From contig CANPVY010000091.1 in the NCBI GenBank assembly GCA_947581845.1, positions 1 to 6,913 of the forward strand: 6,913 nt of DNA, given 5' to 3'. The notes below the pieces were generated by a model. That model did no database searches. It worked only from the letters and a program-made list of their open reading frames with translations, and was not told where the DNA came from. The position numbers and the translations under genes are program-made. The first letter of the stretch is position 1. Each line of letters starts with the position of its first letter. Of the stretch, positions 1 to 5,501 are shown one piece after another. The DNA comes from an uncultured bacterium (GTDB taxonomy: Bacteria; Gemmatimonadota; Gemmatimonadetes; Palauibacterales; KS3-K002).

Positions 1-303
1 CTCGAGGCCGGCACCGTCCTCATCAATGACCACTTGATCAACTACGTGATGCCTGACCTCCCGTTCGGCGGTGTCCGGCATAGCGGCTTCGGGCGAGCGC
101 ATGGCGTTGAGGGACTACGGGAGTTCACGCGGCCCAAGTCATGGGTCGAGGATCGTATGACGTTCGGGCGTGAGCCGTATTGGTTCGAGGAGAGCGGCAG
201 CGGCGAGTCGACGGCCCAGGCGTTACTCGCCATGCGGCACGGTCGCGGACCGCTGCGTCGCCTCAGGGGTGCGCTTCAATTGATGGGTGGCTTCCTGCGA
301 TGA
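1..303 (+). CDS. Aldehyde dehydrogenase, C-terminal fragment (5' end outside the window)
   Basis: This is the last 100 residues of an NAD(P)+-dependent aldehyde dehydrogenase, which oxidises an aldehyde to a carboxylic acid in the cytoplasm. The reading frame is open from base 1 and ends at the TGA at 301-303. It shows the conserved end of the ALDH fold: a GTVLIND strand, then PFGG followed by SGFGR, HG and GLREFT-x-x-K. The IND...PDLPFGGV...HG form and the long tail after the EFT block, containing PYWF, resemble ALDH class 3/PhdK-like enzymes more than the ALDH2 type; this is a family impression. The catalytic Cys and the cofactor-binding Glu lie upstream of the window, so activity and substrate cannot be judged. 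The stop codon overlaps the start of the next gene by 4 bases, so the two are almost certainly co-translated and may act on consecutive steps. Confidence 0.93.
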   Translation, partial: LEAGTVLINDHLINYVMPDLPFGGVRHSGFGRAHGVEGLREFTRPKSWVEDRMTFGREPYWFEESGSGESTAQALLAMRHGRGPLRRLRGALQLMGGFLR

Positions 304-1643
304 TCCGGCCTCGCGTGGAGGAGCGGCCGCTTGAATCGCAGGTCGACGACCTGCTCACCTGCGTTCACTGTGGCTTCTGTCTCGCGAGCTGTCCCACCTA
401 CGAGTTGCTGGGTGACGAGAGGGACTCGCCGCGCGGGCGACTCTACTTGATGCGCGCCGTGGCGGAAGGCCGACTTGAGGCGGGGGATCAGTCATTCGCC
501 CTCCATTTGGATCAGTGCCTCGGCTGCCGCGCCTGCGAGCCGGTCTGCCCGTCCGGCGTCCGCTTCGGGCTGGTGCTGGAGCACGCGCGGGAGGCCCGGG
601 CCCTGGCGGGCGGCGTGCTGGACCGCGGGGCGCGCCTCGCGCTCAGGGTGTTCGCGAAGCGCCGGCTGCAGAACCTGCTCTGGGCGCTGTTGCGGCTACT
701 GCGAGCCACCCGGTTGCCCCTGCTCGTCGCTCGGGCCGGCCGGCGCGCTGGAACGCCCGGCCGTCTGCGCTTCGCCATGGCGATGCTGGCCGCCACGGCG
801 CGACGCGCCAAGGGTGAGTTGCGCGGGATCCGCCGACGTCGCCGGCGTGTCGGCCGATCGCTGCGAGGATCGACCAGGGCGGGCGAGCGCACGCCGCCGG
901 CTGAGGATCTCGTCGCGCTCCTGGAAGGCTGTGTGATGTCAGGGCTCTACAGGTATGTGAACCGGGCGACCGAGCGGCTCGTCCGGGCGCACGGCGCGAT
1001 GACGGTGAACCTCCCGGCCGGGCTCTGCTGTGGTGCTCTGCACGCTCATGCTGGCGAGCTGGAGGAAGCGCGCGCGCTGGCGCGCCGGGTCATCCGGGCG
1101 TTCGAGCGTTCCGGAGCGAAGCTCCTACTCACCAACTCGGCTGGCTGCAGCGCGGCGATCAAGGACTACGCAGAGTGGCTGCGCGATGATCCCGTGTATC
1201 GCAAGCGGGCAGCGCGCGTCTCGAGTCTGGTTCGCGATGTCGTAGAGTGGCTGGTCGAGCGGTCGGGTCAGCGCTACGCAGCACTGCAGCTGCGGCTCGG
1301 CTACGACGCGCCATGCCACCTCCTACATGCCCAGCGGATCAGCGATCAGCCGCTCGCTCTGCTGGGGCGCGTTCCCCAGCTCGAGGTGGTCGAGCTGCCG
1401 CGGTCCGATCGCTGCTGCGGCGCTGCCGGGATCTATGGGCTGGCGCGGCCTCAGCTGTCCCAGGAACTTCTGCGCCGGAAACTGGCCGAGGTGAAGCAGG
1501 CAGGCGTACGCGCACTGGCGACGGGCAATCCGGGGTGCTTGATGCAAATCGGCGCCGGCGCTCTCACACGCCGACTCCCTCTCGATGTCATCCATCCCGT
1601 GGAACTGCTCGCCGCGCTTCTGGAAGCTGGGGAGTCGGGATAA
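300..1643 (+). CDS. glcF: GlcF/LldE-like (Fe-S)-binding oxidoreductase subunit (glycolate oxidase iron-sulfur subunit)
   Basis: This 447-residue protein resembles the iron-sulfur subunit of glycolate oxidase and related 2-hydroxyacid dehydrogenases, which carries electrons from a flavin subunit toward the quinone pool at the inner membrane. Two [4Fe-4S] motifs are visible: C21-x2-C24-x2-C27-x3-C31-P and C73-x2-C76-x2-C79-x3-C83-P. Two CCG domains follow: C211, C243-C244-G and C283, then C339, C372-C373-G and C413. This is the GlcF/LldE/HdrD-type order. The linker at about 100-205 is very basic, with a run of six arginines at 178-183, and makes the protein somewhat longer than the roughly 410 residues usual for GlcF; it may touch the membrane. 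I chose ATG 300 because it overlaps the preceding TGA as ATGA and starts just before the first cluster. An in-frame extension to 180 has no family support. GlcD/GlcE-like partners are not in the window, so the substrate (glycolate, lactate or another) is inferred. The gene symbol is by family resemblance. Confidence 0.88.
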   Translation: MIRPRVEERPLESQVDDLLTCVHCGFCLASCPTYELLGDERDSPRGRLYLMRAVAEGRLEAGDQSFALHLDQCLGCRACEPVCPSGVRFGLVLEHAREARALAGGVLDRGARLALRVFAKRRLQNLLWALLRLLRATRLPLLVARAGRRAGTPGRLRFAMAMLAATARRAKGELRGIRRRRRRVGRSLRGSTRAGERTPPAEDLVALLEGCVMSGLYRYVNRATERLVRAHGAMTVNLPAGLCCGALHAHAGELEEARALARRVIRAFERSGAKLLLTNSAGCSAAIKDYAEWLRDDPVYRKRAARVSSLVRDVVEWLVERSGQRYAALQLRLGYDAPCHLLHAQRISDQPLALLGRVPQLEVVELPRSDRCCGAAGIYGLARPQLSQELLRRKLAEVKQAGVRALATGNPGCLMQIGAGALTRRLPLDVIHPVELLAALLEAGESG

Positions 1644-1684
1644 CCGCTGCGTCCCCGATTCTGTACGACTAGCGAGACTTGCCT

Positions 1685-2506
1685 ATGTCGGAGAGCACGT
1701 CTTCCATCGCAGGTTGGCGGTTCAAGCTGCACGAGATCATCTTCGAGGCCGACACGGCCGGTGGGAAGGCCTTTGATATCGCTCTGCTGCTCGCGATCGT
1801 GCTCAGCATCGTCGCCGTGCTGCTCGAGAGCGTCGCCGGGGTGCGTGCGGACTACGGCGCGCTGCTCCGTAGCATCGAGTGGGTTTTCACCCTGCTCTTC
1901 ACGGTCGAATACGTGCTGCGCTTGATCTGTGTCGGTAGGCCGCTGCGCTATGCGCTCAGCTTCTTCGGGGTCGTCGATTTCCTGGCGATCGTGCCCACGT
2001 ACCTGAGCGTAATCATCGCCGGCGCCCAGTCGCTGATCGTCATCCGGGCGATACGGCTGCTGCGGGTGTTCCGAGTGCTCAAGCTCGCGCACTTCGTGGG
2101 TGAGGCGCAGATACTGCGCGCGGCGCTGCGTGCGAGCATGCGCAAGATCGTCGTCTTCGTAGGCGCCGTGCTCACCATGGTGCTGATCATCGGTGCCCTG
2201 ATGTATCTGATCGAAGGCGAGGAGCACGGCTTCACCAACATCCCCGAGAGCATTTACTGGGCGATCGTGACGATGACCACGGTCGGCTACGGGGATATCG
2301 CGCCCGCCACCGTGCTCGGTCGCTTACTCGCCTCGGTCGTCATGATCACCGGCTACGGGATCATCGCGGTGCCGACCGGGATCGTGACAGTCGAGATCGC
2401 TGGTGCCCGCCGCAAATATCTGAGCACGCAGGTCTGCCTTCAGTGTGCGGCAGAGGGACACGACGCCGATGCCGCGTTTTGCAAGTATTGCGGCGCGCGG
2501 CTCTGA
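1685..2506 (+). CDS. Voltage-gated potassium channel with C-terminal zinc ribbon
   Basis: This 273-residue inner-membrane protein should form a tetrameric K+ channel. Six transmembrane segments plus a pore loop are visible: S1 about 30-48, S2 64-83, S3 92-111, S4 116-134, S5 154-176, pore helix 186-198 and S6 209-236. The filter is T198-TVGYGD-204, diagnostic of potassium selectivity. S4 carries a positive residue every third position (R121, R124, R127, R130, K133), with acidic partners E75 in S2 and D98 in S3, so the voltage sensor looks intact. After S6 there is a short tail with C251-x2-C254 and C266-x2-C269-G, a zinc-ribbon knuckle pair. I recall such tails in other proteobacterial ion transporters, so it is probably a recurring subfamily; its role is unknown. 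ATG 1685 is preferred over the TTG two codons upstream; neither has a strong ribosome binding site. The gene follows glcF after 41 bases and may have its own promoter, but I see no convincing one. Confidence 0.94.
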   Translation: MSESTSSIAGWRFKLHEIIFEADTAGGKAFDIALLLAIVLSIVAVLLESVAGVRADYGALLRSIEWVFTLLFTVEYVLRLICVGRPLRYALSFFGVVDFLAIVPTYLSVIIAGAQSLIVIRAIRLLRVFRVLKLAHFVGEAQILRAALRASMRKIVVFVGAVLTMVLIIGALMYLIEGEEHGFTNIPESIYWAIVTMTTVGYGDIAPATVLGRLLASVVMITGYGIIAVPTGIVTVEIAGARRKYLSTQVCLQCAAEGHDADAAFCKYCGARL

Positions 2507-2520
2507 GCAGCGCTGCCGCG
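2496..2520 (+). other. Possible stem-loop over the stop codon of the channel gene
   Basis: CGCGGC at 2496-2501 can pair with GCCGCG at 2515-2520, and an inner AGC (2506-2508) with GCT (2512-2514), leaving a small bulge. The TGA stop at 2504-2506 lies inside the structure. No T-run follows, so it is not a typical intrinsic terminator; it could slow ribosomes or protect an mRNA end. GC-rich DNA forms such stems by chance, so confidence is low. Confidence 0.2.
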
Positions 2521-2537
2521 TCAGTTCAGCCCGGAAT

Positions 2538-2544
2538 GAGAAGG
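2538..2544 (+). promoter_or_regulatory. Ribosome binding site of the DinB-family gene
   Basis: GAGAAGG lies 10 bases before the ATG at 2555 and supports that start. It is a moderate match to the anti-Shine-Dalgarno sequence. Confidence 0.5.
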
Positions 2545-2554
2545 CTTTCAGCAC

Positions 2555-3040
2555 ATGGACGCTCGAATCGCTCCGCTCCTGGATATTCTCAAGCTGAACA
2601 CTCGCCTTTTCCTCAACTGCCTGGACGGCGTGGACGACGAGACGGCGCAGAGGCGGCCTGGCGATCGCGTGAACAACATGACGTTTATCGCGCTGCACCT
2701 GGTGGATGCGCGTTGCTACCTCGCGCGGTATGTCGGTCTCGAGCATGAGAGCCCGTACAAGCACCTGGAAGACGTGGCGAGCATCGACGAGATGGAGGAG
2801 TTCCCGGCGCTGGCTGAACTGCGCGCTGCCTGGAGTGATGTGTCCGAGCGTCTGGCCGCACGATTGCCGGCGCTGTCCGATGCTGTGCTGGGCAGGGAGT
2901 CAGCGCAGCAGTTTCCAGTCGATGACGGAACCGTGCTCGGCGGTATCGCGTTCTTGCTCGAGCACGAATCATTCCACATCGGTCAGCTCGCGCTGCTACG
3001 CAAGCATTTCGGTCTCGGCGCCATGAGCTACCCCGGCTGA
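2555..3040 (+). CDS. DinB-family metal-dependent protein
   Basis: This 161-residue cytoplasmic protein fits the DinB/YfiT four-helix-bundle superfamily. The three expected metal ligands are present: H48 in the second helix (IALHLVDAR), and H137 and H141 in the late HESFHIGQL motif. That H-x3-H-x-GQ motif is typical of the family, whose characterised members include thiol S-transferases and metal-dependent hydrolases; the reaction here is not evident. Length is normal for the family and there is no signal peptide. ATG 2555 is supported by a GAGAAGG ribosome binding site at 2538-2544. It lies 48 bases after the channel gene and 60 bases before the iron-sulfur protein gene, all in one direction, so co-transcription is possible. 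Despite the name, the fold is unrelated to the DNA polymerase DinB (Pol IV). Confidence 0.85.
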   Translation: MDARIAPLLDILKLNTRLFLNCLDGVDDETAQRRPGDRVNNMTFIALHLVDARCYLARYVGLEHESPYKHLEDVASIDEMEEFPALAELRAAWSDVSERLAARLPALSDAVLGRESAQQFPVDDGTVLGGIAFLLEHESFHIGQLALLRKHFGLGAMSYPG

Positions 3041-3086
3041 ACAGGAATAGAGGCAGCTGCGGGGTCCTGATCAGAGTTGAACACAC

Positions 3087-3094
3087 AAGGAGGT
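3087..3094 (+). promoter_or_regulatory. Strong ribosome binding site deciding a GTG start
   Basis: AAGGAGGT is a near-perfect Shine-Dalgarno sequence ending 6 bases before the GTG at 3101. It places the start of the iron-sulfur protein there and rules out the in-frame TTG at 3077, which would put the site inside the coding region. It is the strongest ribosome binding site in the window. Confidence 0.85.
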
Positions 3095-3100
3095 CGGCGA

Positions 3101-3757
3101 GTGAGCGGCAAGGTCCACGAGTACAGAGGGAGAAACGTCACGGTCCGCTACGACGTGAAGCGCTGCATCCATGCCGCCGAGTGTGTGCGTGGTCTGCCGC
3201 AGGTCTTCGACCCTGACCGCAAGCCCTGGGTCGAGCCGGATGCGGCGGGCGCCGACCAGCTGGCCGAGGTCATCACGCGCTGCCCCACGGGCGCGTTGCA
3301 CTTCGAGCGTGAGGATGGCGGCCCCTCCGAGCCCGTGCCGGCCGAGAACACGGTTGGCGTGGCGGCGGACGGGCCACTCTACGTGAAAGGCGATGTCGAG
3401 ATCGTTGACAGCAGCGGGTCGATCGTCCTCAGGGATACACGGGTGGCACTCTGTCGCTGCGGCGTATCCCGGAACAAGCCGTTCTGCGACGGCCGCCACG
3501 CCGAGGCGGAGTTCCGCGATGCGGGCGCGCTGGCGGAGAGCGGACCCAGGCCCGACGAGTTCGAGGCGGGTGGGAGGCTGACCGTGAATCCTGCCTCCAA
3601 CGGGCCCTTGCTTCTGCAGGGTTCAATGGAGATCCGCAGCGCCGATGGCCGGACACGCTCCTACGGAAGCAAGTCAGCCCTGTGCCGCTGCGGCGCATCG
3701 AAGAAGAAGCCGTTCTGCGACGGTAGTCACAAGGAGATCGGCTTCCACTCCGACTGA
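3101..3757 (+). CDS. Iron-sulfur protein: mono-cluster ferredoxin domain plus two CDGSH domains
   Basis: This 218-residue soluble protein should hold three iron-sulfur centres. Residues about 10-70 match the divergent mono-cluster ferredoxin family (YjdI/Fer4_19 type): C22-x-H-x3-C28, a VFD...PWV stretch, and C61-P-x-GAL. Residues about 91-140 and 168-218 are two CDGSH (mitoNEET-like) modules, each with C-x-C-x8-C-D-G-x2-H: C118, C120, C129, H133 and C195, C197, C206, H210. CDGSH modules normally bind a labile [2Fe-2S] cluster through three Cys and one His and are linked to redox or iron-sulfur handling. The first module reads CDGRH, the second CDGSH; all ligands are kept. The modules align along their length with a period of 77 residues, so they arose by internal duplication. 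GTG 3101 is chosen for the ribosome binding site at 3087-3094. The stop overlaps the ribosome binding site of the next gene, 12 bases away. Its electron partners are unknown. Confidence 0.92.
   Translation: MSGKVHEYRGRNVTVRYDVKRCIHAAECVRGLPQVFDPDRKPWVEPDAAGADQLAEVITRCPTGALHFEREDGGPSEPVPAENTVGVAADGPLYVKGDVEIVDSSGSIVLRDTRVALCRCGVSRNKPFCDGRHAEAEFRDAGALAESGPRPDEFEAGGRLTVNPASNGPLLLQGSMEIRSADGRTRSYGSKSALCRCGASKKKPFCDGSHKEIGFHSD
3476..3723 (+). repeat. Intragenic 17-bp direct repeat from duplicated CDGSH modules
   Basis: The 17 bases AAGCCGTTCTGCGACGG occur at 3476-3492 and again at 3707-3723, 231 bases (77 codons) apart in the same reading frame. They encode KPFCDG in both CDGSH modules. The surrounding codons differ more, so this reflects an old tandem duplication with strong constraint on the cluster ligands rather than a mobile repeat. 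Confidence 0.85.
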
Positions 3758-3763
3758 GGTGGT
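3756..3763 (+). promoter_or_regulatory. Ribosome binding site of the DUF1295 gene, overlapping the upstream stop
   Basis: GAGGTGGT begins inside the TGA stop (3755-3757) of the iron-sulfur protein gene and ends 6 bases before the ATG at 3770. This arrangement favours translational coupling of the two genes. Confidence 0.6.
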
Positions 3764-3769
3764 ACCACA

Positions 3770-4558
3770 ATGTCCACACTTAGCATGGCGCTGACGGCAC
3801 TGGCGGCGGTCTTTCTGATGATGACCGTGGTCTGGGTCTTCAGCGTCAGAAAACGCGATGCCAGCATCATCGACATCTTCTGGGGCCTGGGCTTCGTAGT
3901 GGCCGCCTGGAGCTACTTCTGGATGAGCGACGCGGCGACCACCAGGAAGTATCTGGTCATCGCGCTGGTGACGCTGTGGGGGCTCCGGCTCTCACTCTAC
4001 ATCCTGTGGCGGAACTGGGGCAAAGGTGAGGACTACCGCTACCAGGCCATGCGGGCGAAGGACCCGAGCGGATTCCCGCTGCGCAGCCTCTACAGCGTCT
4101 TCTGGCTACAAGCGATACTGCTCTGGGCGATCTCGATGCCACTCCTGCAGGCTCAGCGCGCCGCCACGCCGACGGGCCTTGTCTGGCTCGATCTTCTCGG
4201 ACTCGTGTTCTTCGTGATCGGCTTCGTCTTCGAGGCAGGCGGCGACTGGCAGATGGCACGCTTCAAGGCCGATCCAGCGAACCGCGGCAAGGTGCTGGAC
4301 CGCGCCTTCTGGCGTTACACGCGGCACCCCAACTACTTCGGCGACGCGATGGTCTGGTGGGGCTTCTTCTTGTTCGCGGCCGCGACCCCGCGCTCACTCT
4401 GGACGGTCTACAGCCCGATCGTCATGACGTTCTTGTTGTTGCGCGTCTCCGGTGTCGCCTTGCTTGAGAAGGGGCTAAGAGGGACCAAGCCCGAGTACCG
4501 GGACTACGTAGAACGCACCAGCGCCTTCTTCCCCTGGTTTCCCAAACGGCGCAGCTAA
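3770..4558 (+). CDS. DUF1295 membrane protein (steroid 5-alpha-reductase/ICMT-like superfamily)
   Basis: This 262-residue inner-membrane protein has about seven hydrophobic segments (roughly 5-24, 36-52, 60-80, 107-128, 136-157, 190-206, 213-230). It carries family marks of DUF1295: IDIFWGLGF at 34-42, WGLRLSLYILWRNWGKGEDYRY from residue 70, FEAGGDWQMARFK at 154-166, the WRYTRHPNYFG block at 181-191, and a C-terminal E-YRDYVERTSAFFPWFP. The RHPNY(F/L)G motif is shared with steroid 5-alpha reductases and isoprenylcysteine methyltransferases, where this region binds NADPH or S-adenosylmethionine. By analogy it may modify a lipid or isoprenoid-like substrate in the membrane; the substrate is unknown. 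Length is normal for the family. ATG 3770 has a ribosome binding site overlapping the previous stop. The tight link to the iron-sulfur protein suggests a joint redox or lipid role, but that is inference. Confidence 0.9.
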   Translation: MSTLSMALTALAAVFLMMTVVWVFSVRKRDASIIDIFWGLGFVVAAWSYFWMSDAATTRKYLVIALVTLWGLRLSLYILWRNWGKGEDYRYQAMRAKDPSGFPLRSLYSVFWLQAILLWAISMPLLQAQRAATPTGLVWLDLLGLVFFVIGFVFEAGGDWQMARFKADPANRGKVLDRAFWRYTRHPNYFGDAMVWWGFFLFAAATPRSLWTVYSPIVMTFLLLRVSGVALLEKGLRGTKPEYRDYVERTSAFFPWFPKRRS

Positions 4559-4564
4559 GAGAGG
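4558..4564 (+). promoter_or_regulatory. Ribosome binding site of the secreted protein gene
   Basis: AGAGAGG starts at the last base of the DUF1295 stop codon (TAA, 4556-4558) and lies 8 bases before the ATG at 4573, supporting that start and possible coupling. Confidence 0.45.
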
Positions 4565-4572
4565 CGAGTACG

Positions 4573-5478
4573 ATGCGTAGCTTGCGTGTAGCCAGCGCCC
4601 TGCTGTTGCTCGCGTCACCGTCGGCCGTCTCGGGGCAGAACATCGCGTCGCTGCTGGAAGTGGAAACGCTCGATTGGTCGGCGTGGGAGACCATATCCCC
4701 GGATGCGAAGCGCGACTTGCTCGAGAGCCTCGGCGTCTGTGTCGATTTGCCCGGGATGGTCGAGGACCACCACTTCCTCGACTTCAGCGGCGATGGCGTG
4801 GTCGATCTCATCTACAGCGGCGAGGACGTCGCCTGCGACTACCCCAGCACGGGCGAGAAACGAACCGCCCTCTTCCTGGCCAGGGACGGCGAGTTGAGCG
4901 AGATCTTCATCAATAACGGCGAGATCGTCGGCATGTGGCGTCAAGCCCCGTGGCAGCCCGTCTCTTTTCTCCTGCGCTGGGAGATGTGCTGCGGAGATGT
5001 CTTCGTCCACTACGTATACTTCTATCCGGTATCGCGAAGGGGCTCTCTCAAGTATGAAGGCTACACCCATATCGTCTCGGTGGTCGATATGCCGTTACCC
5101 GAACTCCTCCACGCGACGCCCAAACCGTTCGTCGTCGAGCGGGGCCCTCACAACCTGCGCGTCACGCCCGGTGTCGACGATGAATTCCGTTGGCCCTACT
5201 CGCGCCCGCATGACCCGAGAGGGAACCTCCTGACGAGGTATCGGACCGGTGCGACGGGGATCGCGCTCGGCGAGGGTCAGGGCCCGGACGGACAGACGTG
5301 GTGGTTCGTTCTCATGGACGCCGCTAGCCGACCGCTCGGGATACGAGGGTACCAGGGGGGCTGGGAATCGGCGCCGCCTGGACGGAGCTATCTGGGCTGG
5401 ATGAGCAGCGAGGGGCTGGACGAGCTCACTCGGGCGCCCCGCAGTCTCGATACGCAGCGCTACTGGCGGCGCAGGTGA
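4573..5478 (+). CDS. Secreted protein of unknown function with FG-GAP-like loop and SH3b-like tail
   Basis: I do not recognise this 301-residue protein as a named family. It starts with a Sec signal peptide (basic MRSLR, hydrophobic 6-15, likely cleavage near AVSG/QN at 21-22), so it should be periplasmic or secreted; there is no lipobox. Residues 69-80 read LDFSGDGVVDLI, with D70, S72, D74 and D78 spaced as in FG-GAP/VCBS or EF-hand-like calcium loops. Only one such loop is seen, so it is not a full beta-propeller. Residues about 214-285 (GNLLTRY..., DGQTWWFVLMD, SYLGWM) have the pattern of a bacterial SH3b domain, which often binds cell wall or ligands; this is a weak visual match. Cysteines are C56, C88, C139 and C140, which could form disulfides outside the cytoplasm. 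No catalytic motif is evident. It follows the DUF1295 gene by 14 bases and is probably last in its transcript. Confidence 0.8.
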   Translation: MRSLRVASALLLLASPSAVSGQNIASLLEVETLDWSAWETISPDAKRDLLESLGVCVDLPGMVEDHHFLDFSGDGVVDLIYSGEDVACDYPSTGEKRTALFLARDGELSEIFINNGEIVGMWRQAPWQPVSFLLRWEMCCGDVFVHYVYFYPVSRRGSLKYEGYTHIVSVVDMPLPELLHATPKPFVVERGPHNLRVTPGVDDEFRWPYSRPHDPRGNLLTRYRTGATGIALGEGQGPDGQTWWFVLMDAASRPLGIRGYQGGWESAPPGRSYLGWMSSEGLDELTRAPRSLDTQRYWRRR

Positions 5479-5482
5479 GCAG

Positions 5483-5501
5483 GCCTCGCAACTAGCGGGG
5501 C
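5483..5501 (+). terminator. Hairpin at the convergent gene junction, possible terminator
   Basis: GCCTCGC (5483-5489) and GCGGGGC (5495-5501) pair as a 7-bp stem with one G-U wobble and a 5-base loop. The loop holds the stop codon of the minus-strand gene (5492-5494). The hairpin lies just after the plus-strand stop at 5476-5478, as expected of a terminator between converging genes. No T-run follows on either strand, and on the minus strand the wobble becomes an A-C mismatch. It may therefore act mainly on plus-strand transcripts, with Rho, or not at all. Confidence 0.35.

Noticed and set aside
180..299. In-frame 40-codon N-terminal extension of the GlcF-like protein
   Set aside because: It lies wholly within the aldehyde dehydrogenase coding region, uses a non-ATG start, and encodes residues not expected before the first cluster; ATG 300 forms the classical ATGA overlap.
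1451..2227. Open frame of 258 codons on the minus strand, antisense to the end of the GlcF-like gene and the channel gene
   Set aside because: It overlaps two well-supported genes, is rich in His, Asp, Glu, Gln and Arg as antisense frames of GC-rich genes are, and shows no recognisable domain.
3067..3074. Palindrome CTGATCAG upstream of the iron-sulfur protein gene as a possible operator
   Set aside because: Eight bases of symmetry are expected by chance, and no promoter elements are seen around it.
3077..3100. TTG start for the iron-sulfur protein at 3077
   Set aside because: The near-perfect AAGGAGGT at 3087-3094 would fall inside the coding region, while it is spaced correctly for the GTG at 3101.
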